In this document: piece after piece, positions 1 through 11,167 of the stretch | How positions within the stretch are numbered: position 1 is the stretch's first letter | How the letters are laid out: each line of letters opens with the position of its first letter | Assembly: GCA_029204225.1 (NCBI GenBank) | Contig: CM055098.1 | Coordinates: 14,276,533-14,340,532, forward strand | Direction: 5' to 3' | Source of the DNA: Diphasiastrum complanatum | Taxonomy: Eukaryota > Streptophyta > Lycopodiopsida > Lycopodiales > Lycopodiaceae | DNA: 64,000 nt | Position numbers and translations under genes: made by a program | Notes under the pieces: generated by a model | Databases searched by the model: none | What the model was told of the DNA's origin: nothing | The model's input: the letters and a program-made list of their open reading frames with translations, nothing else

Positions 1-166
1 TATAATAGGATATACATTTGACAACACTCTACTAATTTGAGCATGATGATATTCTAATGCTTTTAGCTTAGCATCAAACTAAACTTGCATTTTCTCGAAT
101 TGCATGTTTTGTTTTTGGCCAAATTTCTCGAACTCATCCATCATCATTTCTGTAGTTGCATTGATA

Positions 167-691
167 TCAGCGAAAGCAATAGTTGTAGAAGTTGTGGTAG
201 TTTGTGATAGTCTGCCCTACTGTATAAGACAACATTCTAATATGCGGTTCATCATCTGACTCCTCATCTTCTTCTCGTATTGCATCATTCATTGCTTGCT
301 GCAATGTGATATGCTGTCCTCGACGTTTGAGCTCACACTTGATACTCTTTGGCAATCCTGTTAAGAACCACATGATCGTGGCTTCATTAACAATGAGATC
401 TGGATCGCATTCTGACCTGAATTTTTTTTTTCCCATTTTGATCTTATTCAGCAATAGGAATGAATCATCAAAAAATTTCTTTGGCTTAGAGCGCATGATC
501 AAGGCAACTTTGACAACACATTCTTCTGGAGCTTGATTATAAAACCAATCTTGTGCAGCTCTTGTAAGTGCCACTGGAAATAACTTAAGCTTGTCCTCTA
601 GATTAACTTCACCATAGATTTCAAAATATTCTGTATATATCTTGAAAAATCTCACTAGATCTATTACTCCATTGTATTTTGGTATCTCCAA
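167..691 (-). pseudogene. Ty3/gypsy gag remnant
   Basis: A 174-codon open stretch resembles the capsid part of a plant gypsy gag (Retrotrans_gag). It has the PKYNG start, an FFKIYTEYFE-like segment, the LTRAAQDWF motif near residue 45, and GLPKSIKCELKRR near residue 115. No zinc knuckle, protease or polymerase follows downstream on the minus strand before the window edge, so only part of gag is visible. The bases at 1-166 look like continuing decayed gag or spacer. It lies upstream of the host deacetylase gene and in the opposite orientation. The family assignment is fairly safe; the element cannot be bounded. Confidence 0.6.
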
Positions 692-2300
692 CCGAGGTAT
701 TCGTTTGATGATAGGATTTGAAAAACTATAATCAAATCTTCATCTCCTTCTCCTCGTTTTGCCATTTTTTTTAGAATTTATATAATAATAAAAATGATAG
801 ACTTGTGACTTCTAGTTGTTCAACGAAGATGGATCTAGAATTTTTAGGAAGTAATAAAATATTGATCTGATTTGAAATAACTTTGATGATGATATCAAGA
901 AACAAAATTTAGAAATTAAAGTTTGGATCAAGCTGGTAGACATTTTATAATGGGCAAAAACTTAGATATTAGTATTGTAACAACTCAGAAATTTTCACAA
1001 ACTTGTTGTTAGAACTCAATAATGGCATTGGCGAAGGTTCTTTAGATGAGGGTTGGCTCAACGAGGGTTTTTTCTTTTTATTTTCATGTAAAAACTCACT
1101 GAAATGGTTTTTTTTTTGACAAATTTGGCAAAACTAACTTTTGACCACTTGACTGGAGGTAAATTCTACTATAATAAATGTTTGGTAGACTCGACAAAGG
1201 TTCTTATGAAATGACAAAGGATTTTGTCAACTTGTCGAGGGTTCAAAATAGTATTTTTTCAAAATAACCTTCACTTGAAAAGAATTTGATGGAACTAACC
1301 TTTGCCTAATTCACTGATGATAAATTGCTATATTTAGAAGGTTCAAGAAAGTTGGCAAAAGGTTGTGAGAAGGTTGGAAGAGAGATACTGATATCTTTGA
1401 TAAAAAGCTTGCGACTTTCCTTAAAAAAATGATCAGAAGCTCAAAAGACCTTCACTTATCCTCTATCTTAAGAGGTAACCTTGGCCTTATTTCCTGATTA
1501 TCGGATATAGTATAGAGAATATGTAGTGAAGTTAGCAAAGGTTGGGCGAAGGTTGGAAGAAAAATATTGATATTTAGAAAAAAACTCGGTGAAGCTCGGT
1601 GAATTAACATTTGCTAACTGGATTCACCTTGTGGTGCTTTTAAGGAGTGTCGTGTGATGAACATTAGTTTTAATCTCATAGTCAAGCTTTGCAAAGTGCA
1701 AAGCGCGATAATATAAAAAAAATATAAACTCTTTCAATTATTTTTGAAAAGCTACCTTTGTTTATAGGTGTGAGTATAGATGTTGAGACACTATTGTGTG
1801 AAAAAAACAACCACATAGCAAAACATTAATTGGCCTAGGCCCATAGTGTTCACTAATGCCTTTGCCTTTGCCTTGAGGCGCCACCATGAATTAGTGCTAT
1901 GCTTTGGAACTCCTTTGAGTTATCCTAAAAAATTTGCATTTTATAGAACTCAATTTTTTGAAGACTTTGACTTATAAAAAGGTACATAGGCTTGTATAAA
2001 AAATCTTTAAACATTTTATGATGTAGATGTTAAAAAAACTTGTACATTCCATTCCTATATTGTTTGCGTGTTCCCGAGCACTGCCATGGATGGTCCATTG
2101 CAGTCCAAAGTCCATATGACGGAGGTTTAGCGGCGCGACGTGACCGATGGTCCTACGCAAAGATGCACGCATATTATGCTATTGCCGCGCTCTCTCGACT
2201 GAACGTATTCTCTTCTCAAGGTACAATAAACTTTTAAGCCCAACCGTTGGATTCTCCAGATCTTGCCACGTTGAAATTAGGAAGCATTAATAAATTTTGA
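692..2300. other. Upstream AT-rich spacer with recurring AAGGTT motif
   Basis: No gene is recognised here. Between about 1030 and 1570 the short motif (G/A)(C/G)(A/G)AAGGTT recurs roughly ten times at irregular spacing, for example in GCAAAGGTT and GCGAAGGTT contexts. This may be a decayed repeat or part of an old LTR element. The last 300 bases before 2395 are less AT-rich and probably hold the promoter and 5' leader of the deacetylase gene. Confidence 0.4.
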
Positions 2301-2315
2301 AATCCAAGATCTCAA

Positions 2316-2321
2316 CACGTG
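2316..2321. promoter_or_regulatory. G-box (CACGTG) upstream of deacetylase exon 1
   Basis: The palindrome CACGTG sits inside ACACGTGGC, the extended G-box/ABRE form, 75 bp before the first possible in-frame ATG of exon 1. G-boxes are bound by plant bHLH (PIF) and bZIP factors. A second ACGT-containing word (CCACGTTG) lies about 50 bp upstream. Its position, at or before the transcription start, is inferred; the start site is not visible. Confidence 0.4.
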
Positions 2322-2388
2322 GCTGCAATCGAAGAGGTTAGTCGTAAAATCTGCCGTGCCTTCTTCTTAATCAACAAAGGATTTGGCG

Positions 2389-2502
2389 ATGGCGAATGCC
2401 CGCCTTTTCGCCTTCTTCCATTTTCGCCTTCCCTTTCTTGTCTGGAGCTTCTTCCTTACGCCACCCAGCGATATTATTTGTTCAAGGATTCGTGCATCTT
2501 GA
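2389..2502 (+). other. Possible upstream ORF overlapping exon 1
   Basis: The first ATG of the likely leader opens a 37-codon frame (MANARLFAFFHF...) ending in TGA at 2500-2502, five bases before the ATG at 2507 that I favour for the deacetylase. It overlaps the alternative start at 2396 in another frame. If transcribed it would act as an upstream ORF. It resembles no known protein, and its coding status is unproven. Confidence 0.3.
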
Positions 2503-2665
2503 TTCCATGAAAGGAAGCGTTAGTTCAAGATTGAGCAGCAAACATGGACGAGTTTTAAAAGATGAAGATGCAAATTCTGCTTCGGATTCAACCGACGATG
2601 ACGACGAAGATTATAGCATTTCAATGGATTACCAGTCTTCTGATACCGGCGAAGATGACACAGCT
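2396..2665 (+). CDS. HDA15-like: HDA15-like histone deacetylase, exon 1 (acidic N-terminus)
   Basis: This exon is open from ATG 2396, with a second in-frame ATG at 2507. From 2507 it encodes 53 residues, MKGSVSSRLSS followed by a D/E/S-rich stretch (DSTDDDDEDYS...GEDDTA). Arabidopsis HDA15 likewise has an acidic run just before its zinc finger. The frame closes at 2716, so splicing is required. The donor chosen, GCT|GTAGGT at 2665/2666, leaves phase 0 and matches the exon 2 frame; the alternative donor at 2669/2670 would put a stop into exon 2. The start is ambiguous: 2507 follows an upstream ORF, while 2396 adds a hydrophobic 37-residue leader. This is the least certain exon, because the HDA15 N-terminus is poorly conserved. 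Confidence 0.6.
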
Positions 2666-2834
2666 GTAGGTACAATAGAGCTTCTCAACGCAATTTTCAT
2701 GCGAGATTATCGCTGAAGGGAAAATGAACAGATGATCATTGTAATGAATTAATCCTTTATCTTCGCTTACTGACAAATTGGAATACAAGTGTTGCAAAAG
2801 CAAAGGCTTACTGAAAAGGAATGGTTTGTAATAG

Positions 2835-2936
2835 GACGAGAAGGCTGAGGATGATGCGAACCATAAAACTAGAGTACCTTGTTGGCATTGTAAAAACTGC
2901 ACAGCGAGGAACATTTGCAGCAAGATCCTTTGCGGG
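2835..2936 (+). CDS. HDA15-like: HDA15-like histone deacetylase, exon 2 (first half of RanBP2 zinc finger)
   Basis: This exon is 34 codons long, phase 0 at both ends, between acceptor GTAATAG and donor GGG|GTGCGT. It starts with a second acidic run (DEKAEDDANHK) and then reads PCWHCKNCTARNICSKILCG. With VC from the next exon this gives W-x-C-x2-C-x3-N-x6-C-x2-C, the exact RanBP2-type zinc-finger spacing. HDA15 has a finger of the same spacing (W-C-C-V-N-C-T ... C-x2-C-G-E-H-K-E-S-G-I-L) before its deacetylase domain. Such fingers bind protein or single-stranded RNA. The finger is split by a 12.5-kb intron full of transposons. Intron 1 (2666-2834) is short and clean. Confidence 0.75.
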
Positions 2937-3062
2937 GTGCGTACTTGAGTTCTTGTCAATTAAAGCTGATGTTATAGTTTCCAAATTGTCGAATGATGTT
3001 TTACTTTTGTAAGTCTTCATTCTATTCGAGGTTATTTACTGAGTTGATGACCTATTTTCTAT

Positions 3063-3065
<3 letters not shown>

Positions 3066-3132
<67 letters not shown>

Positions 3133-3935
3133 AGATTTATTAATGTCTTCTAATGTTAAAAGGCACATAAGGCCAAGTAAGTACATCTCAAGTATGAGAA
3201 AGAAGCATATAAACGTCTCCAAAACAAACTACTATTAGGTAAAGAGGATCAAACTAGCAAGACTGAACAAATCTTTGCTCTACTCTCTAGGTAGATATGA
3301 GAGATAAGATGATACAATGGAATGTAATATAACTAAAGCTATCCAACAACAAAGCAAGACTTCTCACAAGGATAGATGACGATGCCGGTATTGAAAAGGA
3401 AACAATGGGCTTATTTGCATGAGCCCTAGATTTGCGAAATTTCTTGGTAGCCATAGCTAGGTCTTGTAGTAGTACGTTGTTGTCGTTTCCGGTGAACGTC
3501 TCGAGAAGGGACATCTGACTCATCCTCTGACAATGTCCCAGCCTCAAAGTCTGCTTTGGAGTGTTTCCTTGAGAAAAAGGAGGTGATTTGGGTTTGGAGT
3601 GTTGAAGACGTCTTGGCGTCTCTGACATATCTCTTTACGGAGTAGGAACATCTCACACTGAATCAAGGCCACATACTGAGGGTCTACAAATGAAATTAGT
3701 GAATGTAGTGTGATTGGAGAATCACGGAAATGACAATGGTACGATTTCCTGATCATGTAATAAACATGGCATTTGAATAGAAATGCTCGAGATTCGAATG
3801 CCTCCATCATAAAACAATGGTCCTGAATCTTTTTCCGACACATCCCTACACCAAAAAACATCCATGATGATAAACAAAAGTAGATATCAAAGATTCCTGA
3901 TACTACCTCACCTTGTAGACCATGCCTCACTTAGA
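3066..3935 (-). mobile_element. 5'-truncated LINE 3' end (L4) with (CT)n tail
   Basis: Read on the minus strand, this starts inside the end of ORF2. The residues around 3780-3590 (CHVYYMIRKSYHCHFRD...LISFVDPQYVALIQCEMFLLRKEI) match the segment after the zinc motif of L2 (CPVYYEIRGRYHCLFRD...VAYQDPRCVALMVHEMFILRRDL). The 3' UTR follows, then GACATTAATAAATCTC and a (CT)n tract, seen as (GA)n at 3067-3129. Several frameshifts break it. The terminal hairpin is decayed compared with the other copies. It lies near the start of intron 2 of the deacetylase gene, antisense to it. Confidence 0.7.
3067..3129. repeat. (GA)n microsatellite, tail of LINE L4
   Basis: A pure GA run of about 62 bases directly abuts the LINE 3' end on its right side. 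It reads as (CT)n in LINE sense. Confidence 0.9.
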
Positions 3936-3939
3936 AGTC

Positions 3940-4300
3940 TTCATATTGATTTTCTAAGGCTGATCAATAACCTGTCAATTCATAGAAATGAACCTTGTTG
4001 TTTTTCTTGAGGCTAAACAACAACCTATCGATTCAATAAATGAATCCTGTTGTTTTGATGAGGCTAAACAACAACTTGTCGATTCAATAAAGAATCATGT
4101 TTTTTTAGGAGGCTAAATGACAACCTGAAATGTTAATTTTCAGAGGCTAATCAACAACCTGAACTTCCAAATCTGATTGGAAAGAACTGAATCTGCCACA
4201 TGACAAAACATGAACTTGGATAGATTCAAAAACTTGAAGAAACAACTTTTCTCCAACTCAAACTAGATTTTCCTAGTAGAATTGATCTCACTTGGTACCA
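3940..4300 (-). repeat. Family X LTR-element fragment, inverted
   Basis: Words such as GTTGTTTTTCTTGAGGCTAA, CAACAACCTG and CTGCCACATGACAAAACATGAACTTGGATAG are the reverse complement of sequence at about 59020-59160 in the internal region of the family X element. The CAACAACCT...GAGGCTAAACAACAA module is locally repeated three to four times here with a period of about 60 bases. It is non-coding. Confidence 0.55.
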
Positions 4301-4639
4301 CCACAGGAACGATCTACTATGACTTGGATGGCATCCAGGAATTTACTCGACAACGACACCAAACAATCACTTTGGTTAATCATAAATCTCAATTGATTTT
4401 AGTTCAAATAGAAATAAACCCTTCTTCCCTAACCAAATTTCCCACACAACTTGTCACTTGTAACAATAACCTTATCATTTGCCACCATGATAAGAAACTA
4501 TGAAACAATAAAACATCCTCTTGACTTGAATATCAATTTACTTACATATAGACCCATAGTCTATATTTCCCATACAACTCCCTCTTAGAGCTTTGCAATT
4601 TTGTTGATACATTGTTTAGACACGAACAAGATTTAGATG
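4301..4639. other. Unassigned intron 2 sequence
   Basis: AT-rich sequence with no recognised gene or repeat boundary. Confidence 0.3.
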
Positions 4640-4985
4640 TGCTCTTTTTAGCCATATGTACATTGAAAGTGATGAGTCTTCCAGTTCACGCTATCCTTTT
4701 ATAGCTCTTCTCTCTTCTCAACAGCTTCATCACCAAGGTCATCAATTATCATGGTATTCCCAGGCTCCTTGACTCTTATATACATAGGGCATTGCTATCT
4801 CAGACTTACCAAAGGGATTTTGTCAGTGTCCAGGTCCCAGTTCTACCTTGTTATTTAGATAGTGGACTCTCACATTGCCTTCGATCTACATTGGGACAAT
4901 TTTGAGTTTCCTCACACCAGTTATATGTGGAGACGGGCCGCTTCCAAGGCATTCCTCACATGGACAAGCTTTGCTAGATATGCAG
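4640..4985 (+). pseudogene. LINE ORF2 3' fragment, plus strand
   Basis: Translation gives LDSGLSHCLRSTLGQF, a stop, then VSSHQLYVETGRFQGIPH. This aligns with YSGLSHCLKFTLGQLRVSSHKLAIETRRFHGIPR of LINE L2, the region just before the CCHC motif. Upstream, SYIHRALLSQTYQRD matches the YIRRFLYRAYLERTWRN segment. The intervening part is deleted and no 3' tail is present. It belongs to the same LINE family as the minus-strand array but lies in the opposite orientation. Confidence 0.55.
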
Positions 4986-4989
4986 ACAT

Positions 4990-6050
4990 CCACCAGTTGG
5001 GAAGTTTGTGTGTGTATTTGACATAGTGTCAAAACACACTTTTGATGAATTTGTCATAAGCAGTGATAAAATAGATGTCATGATGAGATGCTTTCTAGGT
5101 TGGAACGGTGTTTGGGGCAAGTGACTCTATGTGTGAGATAGAGGTGGGAGATTCCATGGAATAGATAGTGTCAAGTACTTTCTGTGAGAAAGTATTTGGA
5201 GGAGTATCAGTTACTTTGTCTGAGGAAGTATTGCATACGTTTTATCTTTCTATTGGGGATGCTGTATTACTTGCATATCTGGTTTGGTTCATAGATGACA
5301 TTCTATTCGTATTATTGTGGAGAGTGGATGCTATATTGATCCTCAAAGGAATGCAAACGTGGTGTTATCAATGATTTTCAAGCCGAACATCTAGGGGGAG
5401 TAGTTTATCTAAGTCCATCATACATATGATAAGTACCAAGAGAATGGATTCAATTTTTTCAACGGTTCAACACAAGTGGAGCCAACTACTTATGAAGTAC
5501 AGGTTTCTAACTTGGGTGTTGATGCATGAGATTTGGTGTTGACATTTGTAGATTCATTTCCTACTTATGATTGTTATGATGGTGCTGTGGTAATGAAAGA
5601 GGATTACATTTTCTTTATGGCTGTTGGTGAGATTCTTACATATTTGTGGTAGCTTGGAAGATGTTTAAAGAGACCAAGGGAGTCAATCTTCAAGCAAAGT
5701 TCTCAGGGTTATGGCAAAGGCTAATCATGTCCACATAATTTGATTCAGGGGGAGTCAAGTTGTTTGAGCCTACGGAAGTGATATGTTGCACTCATGGTGG
5801 TCACGCATTGCACTAAATGGACATGAAGACAAAAGCAAAACATTGGAAGATTTGAAGCAGATTCATATGACAAGGATCGACATACGAAGGAATTCTACAT
5901 CATCATACAAAGGAAGTTTTACATCAAGTAATGAAGAGATTGAGATCAAAGTTGATCGTGGATTTTACATTAGAGTTGAGGATCTTCATTATATGGGCAT
6001 GATGGAGGATATACATTCTTGTTATTAACAATGTATACATTAAGGGGGAG
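4990..6050 (+). mobile_element. Family X non-autonomous LTR element, internal region (5'-truncated)
   Basis: This region is collinear with 59170-60167: shared blocks include GAGATGCTTTCTAGGTTGGAA, GAGATAGAGGT(G/A)GGAGATTCCATGGA, GTGTCAAGTACTTTGTGTGAG-like words and CTTTCTATTGGGGATGCT. It ends in the polypurine tract AAGGGGGAG at 6042-6050, immediately followed by a 3' LTR. No gag or pol is present. Short open frames here (for example 5168-5374) are not conserved in the second copy. Because the coding-free internal region is shared, the family spread as a non-autonomous element; which partner mobilised it is unknown. Confidence 0.6.
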
Positions 6051-6365
6051 TGTTAGAGTTAATGTTCACACATTGTTACCCCTAATGTTGTCATCTAGAA
6101 TCAATTAAGGTAATTGGGCCATATGCCTGTGTGCTAATTCGTTAGAATTTAGTTAGACTCAAGTTCGAAATTCTAGTGCTTGATTTAAAGCATAAAGTTT
6201 TGCAATAGCTAGATGCTGGCTTTTTGGCATAGACTATTGTCTGTAAGTATGTAGAGCGCCCTATCCCATTGCAATGGGACATATTTGGAGTACATCTCAT
6301 CGTCATTGCTTCATCATTGTTGTTCGTGTTTTGTTCCATGTATGTGTATGGCATACTTGCATAGA
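6051..6365 (+). repeat. Family X 3' LTR, diverged
   Basis: It starts TGTTAGAGTTAATGTT directly after the polypurine tract and follows the LTRs at 57042 and 60168 in order: ACCCCTAATGTT, then GGACATA(T/G)TTGGAGTACATCTC, then CATCATTGTTGTTC. It is clearly older and more diverged than those two LTRs. No upstream 5' LTR is found, so the element is truncated. Confidence 0.6.
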
Positions 6366-6849
6366 GCATTCTGGAATTGCTACCATCAATTTTGCTACAA
6401 TTTGGTTGATCTTGATTGGTGTGTGTGAGTGCTAATATGATTAGTTCACTTCTATTTGGAATTTGAGGATCAAATTTCAACATAGATTGCTGCCCTCTTG
6501 ATCTTTTCATAGTCACCTCTCTCTTCATTCCTTTTAATTCCTGACTCATGTACTCCTTGTTGTTACACTCTGAGATTATTCCAAAATGATCAACTATTGG
6601 AAATTCTAGGATTTGATAAAGTGTGCATGAATTGTAAGATTGTACTTTACATTTATGTGGGTGCCGAGCTCATCGATGAATGGGTGTATATAATCGCCTA
6701 TATCGATTATACAATGTAGTCAATGTTCTTTATTGCACGATAGATGATTATACAATTCATCTCACTAGTGGTCAAATGTATAGGCTACTCAATAGGATAG
6801 TCGAGTAGTCGAAGGAGTCGATTGCTTGAGTAAACGGAGGGACTCGTTA

Positions 6850-8428
6850 CTTGATGGGATTGTTGATTGATCGACAGGAGTGATTGTATAGATTTTTTAG
6901 CGTTTGGAACACATGGGACCATAGTGGGGCGCTTGTGTTATTTGGGTATGTGCAATGGAAAGAAAAATGTTGTTTGGGCAAAATTAAGCCTTTATACATA
7001 TTAGATTGGAGTGCGCCATAGCTACTTGAGAAGAGTTTGTGTACATGTGCCATAGAAAGTGAAGAGAAGAGTAAGTTAGACAATATTCAAGTCTCAATGC
7101 TTATGAGATTAGAGTAAGCCATAGCTTGTTGAAAAGAGGAGGTTGAGAGCTTTAGGCTAGTATCTTCACATGTCGAAAGTAGAAATTGCAGATGAAGATA
7201 TGGCATAAAAAATGTTGTTTTTAGGCAAATTGTCGATCGAATAACTTTGTGCATGTTGTTTTTTCAAACTGGGGCAATTTTGCGAAAAAATTATATGTGA
7301 GGCGCTAAGGTAGCAGGGCACACTTCTTGATGGTGATTATAGAACATTTTATCCCATAAATAGTACCCTAGCTCATCCCCCCTATCTACCTATAGATTTA
7401 GGTGGGCGTAGAGAAGGGAGATACATGATTCCCTCGTGCTTTTCTAAGTGCAAGGTGAGGAAAAGGTTCATTGGAGAGGGAGGAACTCTATTGGTTTTTT
7501 CTTGTGATTCAACAAGGAGATTATCCCATCTCCACGAGTGAATTGGTTGATGGCAAAGGGTACCTTTTGGAGATGTAATTGGTAAGGTTGTAATATTTCT
7601 CTTTTGATATGTTCTCAATGGGATTTTTCTACTGCTTGATGTTTGTGTTGTAGTGCTCATATGAGTTAGAGCAAGTGTTTTCTTCATCTCCCAATATGAA
7701 GTTTTGGGGTTGCATGCATGTATATTCCTGTGCGTTTGAAGTTTTCATTCTAAGATTTTTTTTTAAGGATCGAAACTTTCTTGAAAGTGTTGACTATATT
7801 GTGTCATGATTGTTAGTTTTATTGAGCAAGTGAAACACCATGACTTACGTCTTCCTAACCTTGTCTCCTTTTAGTAGTGCATGTCGATGTTCTTATGTAG
7901 TTCTACGTTTTTATGGTTGTTTCCATATTATATGCTTGCTTTGGATGTGAAATGTATGTTGAGCTCTAGGACAAGAGATCTCCTTCCCATGATCATACTG
8001 TGATGGAGAGTGAGTCTTAGGTATGAGGACTCTTGCATGGGATATTGCATATGAATGTAGTGCAATCTATCTTTTTGCTTGAGATCAATTTCTTTTCAAT
8101 TCTTAATTGTACCGTGTTGGAAAGTGGGCATGCGTCTCTTTGTGTCTAGATGGCGTTTTCTTGTGTTGGTATCTTCATAAACATTGTCTAGTGGTCTACT
8201 AGCTTAATTAGTATTGAATGGTGGTGTCTTTGCCCTTTTTTTGACATCATGGTGTTGTGGGATGATGCATGTTGTCGTACATGTGTATGTGTTGTTATGC
8301 ATGAGCCCTTGCATTTTAGAGTGTACGACTTGCATGCATCTTTGGTTGGGTAGTTAAGAATCACACGAAGTCCTTCATATGATGTGTAACATGTGTATGG
8401 TATTTATAAACAATCCTTGATCAAATGT
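6850..8428 (+). repeat. Old 5' LTR of coding-poor LTR element
   Basis: This is a long diverged direct repeat with 11168-12450. Matching blocks occur in the same order: TTTGGAACACATGGGACC / TTTGGGACATCTAAGAG; GTAGCAGGGCACACTTCTTG / GTAGTAGGGCACAATTTTCC; TACCCTAGCTCATCCC in both; AGGTGGGCGT in both; and GACAAGAGATCTCC(T/C)TCCCATGA in both. By eye identity is roughly 75-80%, so the insertion is old. The exact ends are uncertain by tens of bases. Confidence 0.55.
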
Positions 8429-8446
8429 TATAGGGCATTAGAGCCT
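8429..8446 (+). other. Decayed primer-binding site (initiator tRNA-Met type)
   Basis: GGCATTAGAGCC resembles the plant PBS TGGTATCAGAGC, differing at a few positions. It lies where the old 5' LTR loses similarity to its partner. It supports, but does not prove, the LTR end and plus-strand orientation. Confidence 0.35.
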
Positions 8447-11167
8447 AGACTTGTGATTGGCTCCACATTTTTTTGCGTTGTCCTTGATGAGAATCACCAT
8501 GAATCATGGTGAGGTCTTGTTAGAGGTTGGGCCCACCCCATCACTTGGTGATGGACTTATGATACAATCCATTGGAAGCAGTGACATTAACAATTTTGAA
8601 GACTAAGAGGTTCAATTTTTTCTAGCTAAAGATAATGAGGTAGAGCAGAAGATACAATAGTGATGCTGAAGCGTCCCAAAAATTTTGTTTTTCCTTTTCG
8701 CTTTTTAGCTAATCTCAATTGAGGTTGTGCTCAAATATATGATTATAATAGGATTCAATGTGGGAGCGTTTTTGTTTCTGCATGCCATTTGCAGCTAGTT
8801 TCTTGCTTTGGTTTTTGGTAGACTCATCCTTCTATGTTGCATAGCTGCTGTTATCTTTGTTTGCCAATTCTTTCAATTTGCTTTTCGGCAAAGTTTTCGT
8901 GCATGGAATCTTTGAATCATATTGTGTTCGATGTTACACGCTTGAGGAATTCCACCTAATTTTGTCATGTAGGTGTACCACTAATTTGGCTTTGGCTTCT
9001 CTTTCACTTTATGATGGAGTTTTTATCGGAAATGTTTTCCTTCCAACTTCAAAATGGTTATCTGTTTCCCACACATTTAATGTAAAGTCATATGGAAATT
9101 TGGTAGAGGTGTACTTGCAAAATATTGGAAGTGGGTTAAGTATTAAAAACACCAAGAATTGGCAAGAAAAGAATTGTCTTTTTGTACAATACTTTTGCTT
9201 GCTGATACGATGTTAATATCGAGTAAAGATTGGTACTTTGTTGGTACATCATGTATCTCACTTGAGTATGAAAGCCACCATGACAAAATTTGTGCAAGAT
9301 GGACCATTGATGTTAAAGTCAAAGGATTCAATGTCCGATACTCAAATTAACCTTTCCTTAGTATATTTTCCTACTACTCCTAGGAAGTCATGGAAAGATG
9401 GTACGGATGGAAGTTTTGAAAATAGAGTTTAGTTGACTTTTGCTCTACTCTCGATGCTTTATGAATCCTTTTGTGGAGACATGGATTTGGTGCTTAGCAT
9501 GTGTATGCCAAATGAGTTTGCATTCTTATTCCACTATGTAGAATTATGCGGGTCGTTTCATGTGCTCATCAGAGCATACAAGCGTGGTTTGGGTCTTCAG
9601 TTGTGTCACAAAACATTGGTTCCAATTTCATTTGGCATTGACTATTGAGCTTCATTTCAGCTTAAAATTTTATCAATCTCTTTTCATTTTATTCTCATTT
9701 TTTCAAAAAAAGAAGCAAACATGGATGTGTTTTCTAACCTTGGTTTGGTATGAAAATACTTGAGTTGAAAGAGTCTATGTGCAGACTGTTAAAAGAATGA
9801 GAGCTAGCTCTTTTTGTACTTCACCAAGGGTGTGGAATGTCTCCTGTGATATTGGGATTTTGAATTGTGATGGCATTTTTCTTGGAGATGTAATGGTGTA
9901 ATTTGATGGAGGGCTTATTAGTGTTCATAAATCAAAGGACGTGGTATCCATTGAACTAAGATCTCAAGTTGTGGAAGACTTATTTGTTAGTGAGAAGGTT
10001 TTAGATTGTCCTCATCTTCTTAGAACATTATATCTTGATCAGTTTGTGGTTTTTAAAATTTTTATTCTTTGTGCTAGAGGTACAACTTGCTGGTGGATTG
10101 ACTATTTTTTGAACTAGCCACTTGTTTGTTTTACTCACATACAATCCCAGAATTTTGGTGACAAGGTCCACATGTATATAGATCTGTTTATATTTGTTAC
10201 TTACCAAAATTGGTGTTTCGAGGTTTTCAACAAATCAAAACTATATGGTCTACTAGAGGTTGAGTTAGTTCTTTTAGTTGATCAAAGAAAGAATCTATGG
10301 GATGGTTTGTGTGATTTGTTGACTTTTTTGGCTTTGAATTGATTTTAGTTTTATTGATACATCTCAATTTGACCTATCCGAGTTCAATCAAGTAGTGATG
10401 TGAATAGTTATCATACTTCTTTGTCAAAGCTTTTGGTGATATCTTTTTTGTACCCTTTTTAGGCTTAAGTAATGATGTGCTTGTGATCTGAATGGTGTTT
10501 TCACACGACTGATGACTTAGGAGTCTTTTTCAACTGACGAAGACCTTTTCTATCATTGATCAAAGAACGGTCGTGGAGTGTGACCGATTTAGAAGCATGT
10601 TGAATTTGACGATACCAAACTACTTGAGGTATTTGGTAGAGCTACTTAAAGGTTGGTAAGTTTTCACATATTTGCATTGAACTATTTGATTGCAATATTT
10701 TGGGGATGTGATATCCTTTTGTGAAGATCGTACCAAATGTTATTTAGTAGTGAGAAACAAGGTCAAAGTTGAGACGGAAACTATGCCAATAAGAAGAGAA
10801 GGAACTTTTTTAGGAAGATAATGGGTCTTTTTAAGAGTGATCTTTTCTATGCCCTCAGACCTTTATAGGAAGAAAGAATTTGAAGTTAACTACATGTTTT
10901 TATGATCCTTGCAAAACTGTTGAGGAGATCAACAATGAGTGCTACAAGATAAATTACCTAGTGGTGTGGTTATTTAAAGGAATATGTGATTCAAACTAAC
11001 AATCCTTTACCCATTGAAATCATGCAAGAGTTTGCTATTGACCTTGGCAATTTTTATACCTGAAGTATCATATGGACACTGGTGTGGAAACTTCAAAAAC
11101 ATGAAGTTTTTAAGCAGATCTGACTTAGGGAATCAGAAAAATTAGTGAAGGTACAGTTTATTTAGTG
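8447..11167 (+). mobile_element. Internal region of old coding-poor LTR element
   Basis: About 2.7 kb lies between the two long direct repeats. I see no gag, protease, reverse transcriptase or integrase motif on either strand. The longest frame (8857-9216, 119 codons) has no recognised domain. The structure fits a large non-autonomous LTR element (LARD-like) or an autonomous one decayed beyond recognition. Confidence 0.4.

Noticed and set aside
2670-2716. Exon 1 continuing unspliced to the stop at 2716, making a 106-residue protein
   Set aside because: Splicing at 2665 joins in frame to an acidic segment and zinc finger that match HDA15.
8857-9216. 119-codon frame in the coding-poor LTR element
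   Set aside because: No domain recognised, and it lies in DNA with LTR-element structure; length is compatible with chance in T-rich sequence.
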